From Calamus simplicifolius (lineage: Eukaryota; Streptophyta; Magnoliopsida; Arecales; Arecaceae): DNA of 64,000 bases. Shown here piece by piece: positions 1 through 11,266 of this stretch; position 1 is the stretch's first letter, and the number at the start of each line of letters is the position of its first letter. The notes beneath the pieces are model-generated. The model saw only the letters and a program-made list of their open reading frames with translations, searched no databases and was not told the origin of the DNA. A program made the position numbers and the translations under genes. Where the stretch lies: NCBI GenBank assembly GCA_900491605.1, contig UESW01005041.1, forward strand, positions 249,924 through 313,923, given 5' to 3'.

Positions 1-545
1 GGCGGATAGTTCGGTCAATCCGAAATAAGATATTGGCTCATTTGGCCGAGGCATAAAATGGTTTGGCACAGTATGACCAAAAACTGTGCAAGTACTTGGC
101 CGAAATCTGGCGGATAGCCCGGTCTTATGAGAAATCATTTTGTTTTTTGCTCGAGCGGATGAGGTGGATTTGTAATTTACCGAAGGATGCTTTGTTGTTT
201 GTTTTTTTGTTTTTTTTTTGGCATAGGGCATTTATCCTGTTGGCCTTTTTCAACGCAGGTCCTTTTATCATACGAGATAAGCATTCGATCGCCATTGGAT
301 GGCATCGTTTTCACAAGGCGATTTCCCAGGCCTGCCCATATCTCAAAGACCGACAGACGATTTCCTACATTTAAGACTCTTGATTCGAAATCAGAGGAAA
401 TCTTTTGTCTTACGTCATGGCCTAGGAAATGTGTTTGGTGCGCTTTGAAAAGCGTTCTTTCACCCTGAACCGTCACGTGGTGGCGTAGCCAGGGCATTTT
501 GAATCCCAGGGTTTTCTGCTTTAATGGCTGCCCCTGGTCCGTTCG

Positions 546-559
546 CCTATAAAATGGGG
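546..559 (+). promoter_or_regulatory. TATA box of an antisense unit in element A
   Basis: CCTATAAAATGGGG lies on the strand opposite to the element's own genes. About 18 bases downstream is GGTCGTGTTAGGC, which is also found just downstream of a TATA box at 30225-30236 (minus) in element B. Conservation in two diverged elements supports a real promoter; transcription is inferred. Confidence 0.55.
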
Positions 560-1311
560 AGAGCGGGTCGTGTTAGGCTATCTCCCAAGGCCTTCTTTTC
601 TGTGAGTTGCAAGAGTTTTCATGGTGTATGTTTCATTGAGGTTGAGAGTGGAGAGATTGAGCTTTCCTTATGCAAGTTGGTTTGCCCCCGATAGCTGGGG
701 TGATGAGGAAGCTGCTGAAGAGCAAGCAGTCCTCAAGGAAGGAATTCTTGGAGGTCATATGGAGAGCGCACGGGAGACTCGCAGAGGTCATATGGGGGGC
801 GCACGTATACGCTTCCTGTGTGTCCTTTATCACTTTCCATGGGGATCGCAGGAAATGCAAAGCACACCTACCCCCCATGGCTAACGTGGGCTTCACCTCC
901 TCCCTGGATTTGGATTCCTCAACTTATCCGCTTGGGAAATCTTTTACCATGTAAAGAGGGAGGAGGGCTGTGTTGGTCTGCTTGTTCCCTGCTTATGTTG
1001 TTGTGCAGTGGCTGGCAGTCTAGCACTCCGCTTGGGGGGATGCTTCATTGGCATAAGGATCCACGGGTCCTTGACCTGGTTATGATCCCTCCATGTATTC
1101 ATCCGAGGGATCAGTGGATGGCCTACTTTGTTCTTTCACATTAACCAGTGGCTCAACGGAGCTTTCCTGGTTTTTCTAATTTCAGGGGTCGGATGTAAAG
1201 ACATCGTTATCGACCGAAGCTGCTCAGCCGAGCTTTTATCTTATTTGTATTTCCTGTGCTATGATGCACTTGTAATGCCTCTCAAGAGGTTGTAATTCTT
1301 TCATTAATAAA
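546..1311 (+). other. Putative antisense transcription unit, conserved with element B
   Basis: The unit is bounded by a TATA box (546-559) and a plant-like 3' end: TTGTAATGCCTCTCA at about 1269 and AATAAA at 1306-1311. It runs antisense to the element's gag-pol. Element B has the same landmarks in the same relative orientation at 29404-30236. A shared core near 750-830 holds a motif ending in GCGCAC, present twice about 35 bases apart. Open frames of about 90-110 codons exist but do not keep the same frame or protein between A and B, so a non-coding RNA is as likely as a peptide. Transcription is inferred from sequence signals only. Confidence 0.45.
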
Positions 1312-1749
1312 GAAAGTTTTTACTCTTTCTTCTTTTATCATCTGTCTCTTTTCTGATGTGATTGTGTTGAGAGTTGTCGCTCTCGTCTTGTGCTTTCCGG
1401 CCCGTAGCCTAAGCTACAAACCCAGCAGTGTTTTTGCTACATTTCTGTTAACATGTCATTCAATCCTCTGTGGAGGAAGTGTTTATCTCTATTTAAGTCA
1501 GAGGGAGGCCTGGGTGACCTTACCAATTCACAAGATAGGCGTGGCCCGATAAAAAGGGGCTAAGTAGGTCTTTCCTTAAGGAGGAGAGACTTGCACAACT
1601 CTGCTGATGGGCAGAGAGAGGGATTGCTTACTTATGCTGAAGTATGATAAGATGTATCAGTTGCGCTAACATGTCTGAGAAATCAATCGGCCTTGCTGTT
1701 ACTACAGGGCCACTTGGCTTGTCCAAGGCTTCAAAGATTAATAAGTGTT

Positions 1750-1900
1750 TCATTCGGCTTTGGCCGAGGGTTCTGATATGTCACTCGGTCTTGGCCGAGG
1801 TTTCTGTTAATAAGAGTTGCACTTCGGCTTTAGCCGAGGCTTTTGATAATAAGAGATGCACTTCGGCTCTGGCCGAGGCTTTGGGGAGCCATTCGGGTAT
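1750..1900. repeat. Short degenerate repeats with CGGCT..GCCGAGG hairpins
   Basis: Four imperfect units spaced about 31-43 bases carry TTCGGCTTTGGCCGAGG or close variants, each able to form a short hairpin. They lie in the 3' spacer of element A and lead into the longer array at 2161. Confidence 0.7.
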
Positions 1901-2160
1901 GACGAGGCTTTGGGAAGCTACTCGAGCATGGCAAGGCTTTAGGAACCGTAGAGTGTATACCTGGTGGCGCCATGGCGCGGGGAACATTGCTCGGCCATGC
2001 CGAAGTTTGAAGACTGTTTGGAGATCACTCAGCTCGGCCGGACTCGTAAGCTGCCCAAATTCGACCGAGGCTTTTACGTCATTTGACACGGCTAGGGCTT
2101 GTGAGCTGCCTGAATCCGCCAAAGGCTTACGGATCACTTAGCTCCTAGCCGTACTAGGAG

Positions 2161-2905
2161 TGCTCGGCCATACCGAGTCTTCGTGGGATAGGACTCGGCC
2201 CAGCCGAGGTACGAAGATTTAGCTTGGCCCTCGGGCGTACCGGAGTGCTCGGCCATACCGAGTCTTTGTGGAATAGGACTCGGCCCAGCCGAGGTATGGA
2301 GATTTAGCTTGGCCCCTGGGTGTACCGGGAGTGCTCGGCCATACCGAGTCTTTGTGGAATAGGACTTGGCCCAGCCGAGGTACAGAGATTTAGCTTGGCC
2401 CCCGGGCGTACCGAGAGTGCTCGGCCATACCGAGTCTTTATGGAATAGGACTTGGCCCAGCCGAGGTACGAGATTTAGCTTGGCCCCCGGGCGTACCGGG
2501 AGTGCTCAGCTATACCGAGTCTTTATGGAATATGACTTGGCCCAGCCAAGGTACGGAGATTTAGCTTGGCCCCTGGGCATACCGGGAGTGCTCGGCCATA
2601 CCGAGTCTTTGTGGAATAGGACTTGGCCCAGCCGAGGTACGGAGATTTAGCTTAGCCCTGGGCGTACCAGGAGTGCTCGGCCATACCGAGTCTTTGTGAA
2701 TAGGATTCAGCCCAGCCGAGGTACGAAGATTTAGCTTGGCCCCCGGGCATACCGAGAGTGCTCGGCCATACCGAATCTTTGTGGAATAGGACTCGATCCA
2801 GCCGAGGTACGGAGATTTAGCTTGGCCCCCGAGTGAATCGGGAGTGCTCGGCCATACCGAGTCTTTGTGGAATAGGACTCGGCCCAGCCGAGGTACAGAG
2901 ATTTT
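2161..2905. repeat. 85-86 bp tandem array, nine copies, with palindromic cores
   Basis: Units start at 2161, 2246, 2332, 2418, 2503, 2589, 2674, 2759 and 2845, a period of 85-86 bases. Each has two near-perfect palindromes: CTCGGCCATACCGAG and CTCGGCCCAGCCGAG. The array is in the 3' untranslated spacer of element A, just after the integrase stop. The second palindrome is the reverse complement of the core repeated in the matching spacer of element B. Confidence 0.92.
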
Positions 2906-3059
2906 TGCTCAAGGAGGCAGCTCGGTCGTGCCAAGAATTGGTAAGCAGCATCTATTTTTCATTATGACTTTTCGGGAAAATGATTGTAGCGATCATGTCG
3001 TGGATCATAGAAACTAGATGCTAATACTGTAAACGGGGCAAGTCTATAGAAAGCGTACC

Positions 3060-4420
3060 CTACTGATGGTATATGCGGAGATTGTCTGAATTCCATGTCC
3101 GGGGAATAGATTTCCCGTTCAGATCCTGGAGCTTGTAGGTACCGGGCCCGATGACTTCCGCCACTTGATAGGGGCCTTCCCAGTTCGGAGACAGCTTTCC
3201 TTGTTCCAGTGGTTTGGAGATGGATGCTTTCCGGAGGACAAGATCGCCGGGCGAGAAAGATTTTCCTTTGACTCTGGAGGCGTGATAGCGAGCCACTCTT
3301 TGTTGATAGGCAGCTACTATGATATGAGCTTTCTCTCTGATCTCCTCCACTAGGTCGAGGTTGGTGCGGAGTTGCTCATCGTTAGCCTCCTCCGAGTAAC
3401 TCTCTACCCGCGGAGAGGGGAGTCCTATCTCCACGGGGATGACGGCTTCTGTGCCGAAGGCCATCCGAAACAGGGTCTCGCATGTGGGAACTCTCTGGAT
3501 GGTGCAGTAGGCCCATAGGACGTGGTGAAGTTCGTCCGCCCATCTGCCTCGGGCTCTGGAGCTAAGCCTTGATCCCTTAAAGTAGGGTCCGATTAGTTAC
3601 TTTGGCTTCTCCGTTGGCTTGCGGATGCCCGACTGATGTGAGGCGGTTACAGATTCTATGCTCCTCACAGAACTCTCGGAACTTAGGGTTATCAAACTGT
3701 TTGCCATTGTCGGTGATGATGGTATGCGGAAGGTCGAAGCAACAAATAATGGATCTCCACACGAAGTCCTTAGCCCGAGTTTCGGTTATCTGGGCAATTG
3801 CCTCGGCCTCGACCCACTTGGTGAAGTAGTCAATGGCGACAAATAAGAACTTTCTCTATCCCGTGGCGAGGGGAAACGGGCCAAGGATGTCCATCCCCCA
3901 CTTAGCAAAGGTCCAAGTGAAGGAAATAGGGACCAAGCTGGCGGAGGGGAGCCTCTGAATATTAGAATGTCTCTGACAAGGGTCGCAAGCTCGGACGAGA
4001 TTGTCAGCATCCTTTTGCATGGTGGGCCAATAATACCCTTGGCGCAGCACCTTGTGGCATAAGGATTGGCTCCCCAGATGGTTGCCACAAATTCCCTCAT
4101 GCACCTCCCGAAGGGCATAATCAGCCTCAGATGGGCGAAGGCACTTAAGCAGCGGCATGGAGAAGAACCACTTATACAGTTAGTCATCGATCAGCACATA
4201 ATGGGTGGCCTGCAATTTCAACTTTCTTGCTTCCTTTCGGTCGGCTGGGAGCGACCCTTCTTTAAGATACTTAAATATGTGGTCGAACCAGGATGGTTCG
4301 ACCTCGACCTGCATCACTCGGTCAACCTCCGCAATGCTGGGCTTTTCTAGAATATCTAGGGGAAACTTCCGCTCAATCCATCGATTCGTGGTTGCCAGCC
4401 GGACAATAGGTCGGTGCATG
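3060..4420 (-). pseudogene. Integrase of Tat element A (broken)
   Basis: The integrase would join element cDNA to host DNA. Visible from N to C terminus are the zinc-binding HHCC region (HEGICGNH, then CDPCQRH) near 3960-4110, the first catalytic Asp in WGMDILGPFP, the second in TIITDNGKQF near 3700, and a C-terminal region ending NLRIYHQ with a TAG stop at 3060. The third catalytic residue is changed: PQANG is followed by EAKVTNR where element B has AAEVTNR, so Glu is replaced by Lys. Frames change between 3464 and 3577 and between 3762 and 3856. The family assignment is firm and the copy is inactive. Confidence 0.9.
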
Positions 4421-4439
4421 CATTCTTGGATCTTGGGAT

Positions 4440-4790
4440 CTGAATGACTTCAAACTCGGAGAAATGGGAAAGTAAGTCCCGTACCACTTAAAGATATCGA
4501 ATCATGTTAGGCTCCTGGGCCTCGAACTCGCCCGCACGTGACCGGCCACCAATTGAGAGTCAGTAAATGCATTCAGCTTCTTGACTTTAAGGTCCCGGGC
4601 AATTCAAGTCTAGCGAGCAGAGCTTCATACTCGGCTTCATTATTGGAGGTTGAGAAGGAGAAGCAGATGCCGTATTCGAAGGTCACCCCCTCTGGGTTGG
4701 TGAGGATTAAGCCAGCACCGGAGCCATTGGTATTAGATGATCCGTCAATGTGAGAAGCCATAGGGCATCAGATCTCGGATGCTCAGAGGA
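4440..4790 (-). pseudogene. Second (archaeal-type) RNase H domain of Tat element A
   Basis: Minus-strand translation gives HIDGSSNTNGSGAGLIL with the first catalytic Asp, then STSNNEAEYEALLARL with the NNEAEYEAL signature of the second RNase H found in Tat elements. It lies between the ordinary RNase H and the integrase, which is the diagnostic order. A frame break follows the EALLARL segment. The domain is thought to support or replace the original RNase H during cDNA synthesis. Confidence 0.85.
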
Positions 4791-4799
4791 GTCCGGAGT

Positions 4800-6020
4800 G
4801 GAGCCATCCTCGGGGATAGTGCATTCGAGGAGGAAATCAGCTAGAACTTGGGCTTTGATGGCCGGGCGAGGTTGGTATCGGATGTCATGCTCGCTTAGCT
4901 CGACGTTCCATTTGATCATTCTCCTTGATGTCTCTGGACGATGGACCACCACTTTGATGGGTTGGTCGGTCAGGACTGTCATAGAATGTGCTTGGAAATA
5001 TGGTCGCAGCTTCGGACCGACGTTATCAGGGCCAAAACCAACTTCTCGATCCGGGTGTACCTTGTCTCGGCGTCCTGAAGCAGTTTGCTGACAAAATAGA
5101 TTGGCTTTTGGGTCTTGTTCTCTTCTCTGACCAATACTGAGCCAACGGCGCCTTCTGAAATTGCTAAGTACAAGAACAACATTTCCCCTAGATTTGGACT
5201 ACTGAGGAGGGGTGGAGAGCTGAGATACCTTTTGAGGTCCTCGAACGATTTCTGACACTCGGGAGACCATTGAAAATTCTTAGCTGATCGGAGGGCTTTG
5301 AAGAAAGGGAGGCATCTCTCGGCTGATCGAGCCACGAAGCGGTTGAGGGCCGCGATCCTTCCAGTCAGGCGCTGGACTTCCTTGACAGACGCTAGAGGCA
5401 CCATTTGCTGAAGGGCCTGGATCTTCTGCGGATTGGCCTCAATGCCTCGCTGGGAAACCATGAAGCCTAGAAACTTCCCAGAATTGACGCCGAAGGCGCA
5501 CTTAGTCGAGTTGAGCTTCATTCGATATTTTCGGAGCATCGCGAAGCTCTTCGAGAGATCCTCAATGTGATGGGATGCTTCTTTGCTTTTGACCAGCATG
5601 TCGTCGACGTACACCTCTATGTTACGGCCAATCTGCTCCTTAAAGACCTTGTTAACTAGCCTTTGGTAAGTAGCACCTGCATTTTTCAGATCGAAAGGCA
5701 TGGCACGGTAACAATAAGTACCTTGGTCGGTTATGAAGGCGGTCTTCTCTTCATCCTCGGGCGCCATTCGGATTTGGTTGTAGCCCGAATAGGCGTCCAT
5801 GAAGGCCAACATCTGGTGACCCGAAGTAGCGTCTACAAGCTAGTCGATCCGGGGAGAGGGAAGCTATCCTTCGGGCATGCTTTGTTGAGGTCGGTGAAGT
5901 CGATGCAGATCCACCACTTGCCGTTCGACTTCTTCACCATAACAACATTTGACAGCCACCTAGGATAGTTTACCTCCCGAATGAAATTTGCCTTGATAAG
6001 CTTGTCGACTTCTTCTTCAA
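4800..6020 (-). pseudogene. Reverse transcriptase and RNase H of Tat element A
   Basis: A 277-residue minus-strand frame (4979-5812) covers most of the domain. LAFMDAYSGYNQI carries the first catalytic Asp, and EVYVDDMLVKSKEA at about 5600-5611 is the YVDD active site. The thumb follows (KFLGFMVSQRGIEANP), then RNase H with LFLYLAISEGAVGSVL and the IEKLVLALI motif. Upstream, 5820-5960 reads as the KSNGKWWICIDFTDLNKA fingers segment in a shifted frame. This part is better preserved than gag or protease. The RT and RNase H together copy the genomic RNA into DNA in virus-like particles. Confidence 0.92.
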
Positions 6021-6720
6021 TAGCCTTCTGTCACTCAGGGGCGAAGCTCCTTTTCTTCTGCTTAATGGGCCGGGATATCTCGTCCACATTAAGACGGTGG
6101 ACGAGAACGTCTGGGCTGATCCCCAGCATATTAGAAGCGGACCAGGCGAAGACATCAGCATTCTTTCAGAGAAAGTCGACAGCTCCAGCCGAGGTTTCCC
6201 TTTCAGTAGCGACTCGATCTTTATAGTTCGGTCGGACCGGGCTTCGTTCAGCGGTACCTCCTCCAGCTCTTCGGCTGGCTCTCCTCATTGCTCAGCAAAA
6301 TCCTCCCGAGCGTCCAGCCCATAACCTCGGGTAGTTTGGACTGAAGGCTGGTGACGAAGCATTGCCGAGCTATAGCTTGGCTTCCTCGAACTACACCAAC
6401 TCCCCATTTGGTAGGAACTTCATGACTAGATGCGGGATGGAGACAACAGCTCCAAGGGACATCAGGCTGGGTCTCCCAAAGATTGCATTGTAGGGCGACC
6501 GAAGCTTGTCACCAGGAAATCTGTGTAAACAGTGGCAATACAGGGCCAAGTTCCTGCTCGGACCATCAAGGTCATGACCCCCTCTGGGGTAATAACATCG
6601 CCGGTGAACCCCATTAGGGTGGAGTCTATGGCTCGAAGACTCTCCATGAGCAGTTTCATCTTTGCAAACACATCGAGGTACGGAACATCATGCGGGAACT
6701 GTATCTTCTGAGGTCATCAT
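6020..6720 (-). pseudogene. Protease region of Tat element A with active site deleted
   Basis: The minus-strand frame at 6462-6671 reads LRAIDSTLMGFTGDVITPEG, matching the protease C-terminal half of element B. The preceding stretch with the catalytic Asp-Ser-Gly, which element B has near 23575-23590, is missing. The text goes from the acidic SFSDDDL linker straight to the segment that follows DSGSS. By hand alignment about 75-80 bases are gone near 6680-6690. Without the active-site Asp this copy could not process its own polyprotein. Confidence 0.8.
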
Positions 6721-6862
6721 CGGAGAAGGAGAGCTCTCTCTTTGGTGCCGAATCTTCTTCATCATCCGCCGGCCCGATGGACTACCGACTGCCTCGATCG
6801 CATTGATGTGGCCAACAGTCGGAGGATTTGGTGAAGGAGGCTGCTGAGGCTTGGGCTGGCGG

Positions 6863-8347
6863 TCACCCCCATTCTTGGCTCGGCGCTCCCCTGAATTGGT
6901 TCAGTCTGCCCCACTGGATGAGCCTCTTGATTTCATTCTTTAGCTGCCAGCATTCTTCGGTGTCATGGCCATGGTCCCGATGGTAGCGGCAGTACTTGGT
7001 GGGGTCTCTCTGGGTCGCATTCCCTCGGATAGGAGGTAGTCGAGGGAGTTGGCGCTCTATCTCCATGAGGATCTGTGCCCTCAGGGTAGTGAGCGGAGTG
7101 AACCGGTTGAACCTCCTAGGCAAGCTTCGGGTGCGGTTCCTCGACGGCGGTGGAGGAACCCTTTGGCGGTGAGGTGGGCTCAGCTGATGGACAGATCGGT
7201 ATTTGTCCGAGCCCTTGGACTCCTTCTTCCTTGCCAGCTCGGTGCGGGCAGTCCTTCGCGATTCCTCAACTCTGGCATACTTGTTCGCTAGGGCCATCAT
7301 ATCGGAGAGGTTCGAAGGGTAACTGACCTCCAATGCCAGGTAGAAGTCATTCTCCTTTAACACTCCGCCCGCTAGGGCGGACATGGTCACCTCATGGTTA
7401 AGGTGATCCACTTCCAGCATGGCCGTGTTAAAACAACCAAGATAGTTCTTCAAGGATTCCCCCTCTCTCTGCTTAACCTCGGAGAGGGAATCAGATCTCA
7501 GCCAGTGATGGCGGCTGCTAACGAACTGGCTAATGAAGAGGCGACTCAGCTCCTCGAATGAACCAACCGAACCTGGTTTAATGCCAACCTGGTTTTAAGG
7601 CATTAAACCAGGTTCAAGCGGACTCTCTAAGGGTGGAGGGGAAGGTGCGGCATAGAATCGCATCTGATGCCCCATGGAACATCATGATCGATCGGAAGCT
7701 ACTGAGGTGATCATCGGGATTGGAGGATCCATGATAAGGCTCGATGGCGGGCAGCTTGACATGGGAGGGAATCACTTCCCCATGATCTCCTTGGAGAAGG
7801 GAATGCCCTACTCCGCCTTATGCTGAAGCGGATGGGCTTGCTTGGCAGCATCCACTCCTGGCGCATCTCCCGGATCTGTCGGTGGATCTCCTCTTCGGAC
7901 ATAGCAGGAGGGGATGGGCGAGGAGAATGCAGAGACGGTGTCGAGTCGTGGCGAGAGAACACCGAAGAGAGGGATCGGGCCCGCCGAGATCTAGGGAGAT
8001 CCTTATCGCAAACCCCTTGCGGGGCTGGCCCAGCTCCCCTAGGACGATGAGGGGGTCCACGACTCTATGCGGACCGGAAGAAGAGATTGCTGGGGGAATG
8101 GGGGCCACAGCCTCCTAGGAAGGTGCAGCAGGAGCAGCTGGACGGGAGCTTCATGGTGTCCTTGAATCAGATGGGTCAAAGCTTGGACCTGCTGGACTAG
8201 TGTGGCAAACTGGTCCTGGGTCACTGGGGCCACTGGTGGCAATGGAGTCTCAATTGATGGTGGGCGGCGCCACACTGCTCATCGATCAGGTCTTTGGGAG
8301 GCGACCTGATCCCGGGCTTCAGAAGTAGCCCTGCTTCGATTAGCCAT
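6863..8347 (-). pseudogene. gag of Tat element A (broken)
   Basis: The start codon is at 8345-8347 (MANRSRATSEARDQV), matching the start of element B gag. The 6863-7453 frame has the conserved capsid-type segment LGCFNTAMLEVDHLNHEV and a zinc-knuckle-like KYCRYHRDHGHDTEECWQL with intact Cys and His residues. The N-terminal third is Pro/Ser-rich and broken: there is a stop about 22 codons in, and several frames are needed between 7700 and 8280. Gag would form the particle that packages element RNA. Confidence 0.88.
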
Positions 8348-8417
8348 TGGAGGGGTTCTCTTCAAGATCGAGATCCTTATCTCCTCTTTTTTTTTCAAGT
8401 TTATGGGACTTGAGGAC

Positions 8418-8433
8418 CCTTCCTCTAGCACCA
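8418..8433 (-). promoter_or_regulatory. Primer-binding site of element A
   Basis: TGGTGCTAGAGGAAGG on the minus strand follows the 5' LTR after a 3-base spacer. The same sequence, or TGGCGCTAGAGG, occupies this place in elements B and C. I cannot say which tRNA it matches. Confidence 0.7.
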
Positions 8434-8436
8434 ATT

Positions 8437-9528
8437 TGTTGTTGCTGGAATCCGTCCTCCGACTCGGGCGCGGTCGAGCTTCAGATTGGGCTCCCTCCTG
8501 GGCGGACCTGCAAAACAGTCCTTACGCGAGAGGCGTTGGGGGTGGCCCTCTGCGGAAGATCCTCCAACGCTCAAGTCAACGGAGATCAACAACGAACAAA
8601 TATGGGGAGAAGGCTCTCGCTGAAGAGTCCCTCTAGGGTAGCCTTTTGGGAGCTCCAGAGCTTTAATGGCGAAAAGGGGGGGAGTAGAGATAGAGTGAGA
8701 GTAGTGCTGAGAATGCATCAAGAATACATTACCTGAGAGAATCTAGGACTGTGCTATTTATAGGCGATCACCTGATTCTTTGAGCGTGTCATAGAGGTCT
8801 GAAAGTTGTTGGAATTCGAGGCTGATTCGAATCAGGCTGTTGTGAGGCCTGTGGGATCCGTATCTTGTCAGTTAGAGGATCGACGGCTGGGAAGGCTAGT
8901 TGATGCCTTGAGGCTTAATGATCATATAGACCTAGGCCACTCTTGCGGGCCCTAGGCCACTTCTGGGTATGATTCCCGTTTAGAATCTTATTCGGTTATA
9001 GTGGATTCAAATTCTCATGTGCTGGATTCCGCAGAGGTATTTTGAATGTCATGGTTCGGCTCGGTTATAGTGGATTCAAATTCTCATGTGCCGGATTCCG
9101 CAGAGGTATTTTGAATGTCGTGGTTCGGCCCGAATGAGGAATAACCTGTTTCTCGAGGTGTAGAATGGATCGGCTCGAATGGCCGAGGCATTGTCGGCTC
9201 GGATGGCCGAGGCATGACGATGGCTCGGGTTACCGAGGAATGACTCGGCTTGGGCGGCCGAGGTATGAAAATAGCTCGGGTTATTGAGGAATGGCTCGGC
9301 TCGGATGGCCGAAGTATGAAGATAGCTCGGGTTACCAAGGGATGACTCGGCTCGGATGGCCGAAGTATGAGGACGAATCGGGTTCTCGGGGCGACCCTAC
9401 TTTGTCAGAGGTGATTTGGCTTCGTCGCTTGGATGTTGTGCCAGCGGGCTTGTAGGATGTTTGGATTGGGCGTGATCCAATCGTCGATGTGGCGGTCAAT
9501 AATGTAATAACAATTTTACCCCTAATCA
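8437..9528 (-). repeat. 5' LTR of Tat element A
   Basis: On the minus strand the LTR runs from TGATTAGGGGTAAAATTG at 9528 to CAACAACA at 8437, about 1.09 kb, directly before the primer-binding site. Its U3 (9120-9390) has several CTCGG..GCCGAG palindromes. The outer end is inferred from similarity to the ends of LTRs B and C (TGTTGGGGGTAGAATCG and TGATGCAGGGTAAAATTG), because the other LTR is outside the window. Confidence 0.75.
8754..8764 (-). promoter_or_regulatory. TATA box in LTR of element A
   Basis: CCTATAAATAG on the minus strand is followed after about 20 bases by TCTCTCAGGTAATG. LTRs B and C have the same TATA box followed by TTCTCAGGTATG or TTCTTCAGGTATG, marking a shared transcription start region. 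Confidence 0.75.
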
Positions 9529-9948
9529 ACTATGTACACACTTGGATGGATCATATATACATTTAGATAATTGAGTATACACTTAGCCCATCCATGTAAA
9601 CATTTATATTTTCACTATGTACGTACTTAGATCAATCTTGTATATACTTATATTTTCACTATGCACATACTTAAATAAATTCTGTACATACTTATATTTT
9701 CATTATATACACACTTAGATAAATATTGTACACACTCAGATCACTATGTGCACACTTACATATTTATGGTGTATATACTTAGACGGACCCTGTATATACT
9801 TATATTTTCACTATACACACATTTATATTTTACTATGTATATACTATGAATTCTATACATATATATATATTTCCTACATAGACACAGATCCTATATGCAC
9901 ATATATTTTTATTGTGCAGACGCTAAGATGAATGCTATACACACTTAA

Positions 9949-10149
9949 GGCATGTTTAGGAAGCTGCATGGCATTGGATTAGGAAATCTAGGGGGTGTGG
10001 TTAGTATGACAATCCCAAACTTTTTGGTATAAGATGCAAATCAAATGGTGGGACCCATGGTTTCTCAATCCTACTTTTGTTCAATTAAATGTAGGATTGC
10101 ATTATGAATGCAATGAAATCCCATCTAGTTTGTCATTCCAAACATGTCC
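9949..10149. mobile_element. MITE-like element, copy 1
   Basis: This 201-bp element begins GGCATGTTTAGGAA and ends with an inverted match CCAAACATGTCC. It is non-coding. The termini resemble Tourist/PIF-type ends, but no clear target duplication is seen. Confidence 0.55.
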
Positions 10150-10598
10150 ATATATCACCATATGCACACATAGCCCATCCTTATGCAGACATTTTCATTG
10201 TGTGCTCGCCTAGATGTGTACACAATTAGATCATTATGCATACACTTAACCTATTTCTATATGCACATATATTTTTACTATGTAGACACTCAGATGAATC
10301 TTGTACATAGTTATATTTTCACTATTTAGACACTTAGAGATCTTGTACATATTTATATTTTCACTGGATATTGTACACACTCGGATCACTATGTGCACAC
10401 ATATAATTTCACGATGTATATACTTAGATGAATCCTATACACACTTATTTTTTCATTATGCACATATTTATATTTTTACTATGTATATATACTCTGAATT
10501 GTGTGTGTGTATATATATATATATGCTGCGTACACACAAATCCTATATGCACATATTTTTATTGTGCAGATGATAAGATGAATGCTCTACACACTTAA

Positions 10599-10798
10599 GG
10601 CATGTTTAGGAAGCTGTGGCATTGGATTGGGAAATCTAAGGGGGTGTGGTCGGTATGGCAATCCTATACTTTCTGGTATGAGATGCCAATCAAATGGTGG
10701 GACCCACGGTTTCTCAATCCTACTTTTGTTTGCTTAAATGTGGGATTGGATTATGAATACAATGAAATCCCATCTAGTTTGTCATTCCAAACATGCCC
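10599..10798. mobile_element. MITE-like element, copy 2
   Basis: This copy is 200 bp, starts GGCATGTTTAGGAA and ends TTCCAAACATGCCC. It is nearly identical to copies 1 and 3 and its flanks match theirs, so it arose by tandem duplication of a larger unit rather than by a new insertion. Confidence 0.55.
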
Positions 10799-11266
10799 AT
10801 AGATCACCATGTACACACTTAGCCCATCCATAAGCAGACATTTTCACTGTGTGCACACTTAGATGTGTACACAATTAGATCATTATGCATACACTTAACC
10901 TATTTAAAATATACACATATATGTTCACTACGTAGACACTTAGATGAATCTTGTACATATTTATATTTTCACTATGTAGATACTTAAATGAATCTTGTAC
11001 ATATTTATCTTTTCACTATATACATACTTAGATGAATATTTTATACACTAAGGTCACTATGTGTACACTTATATTTTCACGGTGTATATACTTAGATGAA
11101 TCATGTATACACTAATATTTTCATTATGCACACATTTATAGTTTTACCATGCATATTTTATGAATTATGTATATATATATATTTTTTTTTCCTGCGTACA
11201 CACAGATCCTATATGCACTTATATTTTTATTGTGCAAACGTTAAGATGAATGCTATACACACTTAA

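Larger units (their letters stand above)
1..9528 (-). mobile_element. Ty3/gypsy Tat-lineage LTR retrotransposon A (3' part off the left edge)
   Basis: Read on the minus strand the order is 5' LTR (8437-9528), primer-binding site, gag, protease remnant, RT, RNase H, a second RNase H, integrase, then a long 3' spacer with hairpin-rich arrays. The second RNase H between RNase H and integrase, and the long spacer after pol, are marks of the Tat lineage. In the related element B the spacer runs about 7.4 kb before the 3' LTR, so the 3' LTR of A should lie several kb left of the window. Coding regions are broken by stops and frameshifts, the protease active site is deleted and the integrase catalytic Glu is changed, so the copy cannot move by itself. 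Confidence 0.93.

Noticed and set aside
3060..6720. Possible endogenous pararetrovirus from the RT-RNase H text
   Set aside because: An integrase, LTRs, a primer-binding site and a second RNase H are present, and no movement protein is seen; this is a Tat-type gypsy element.
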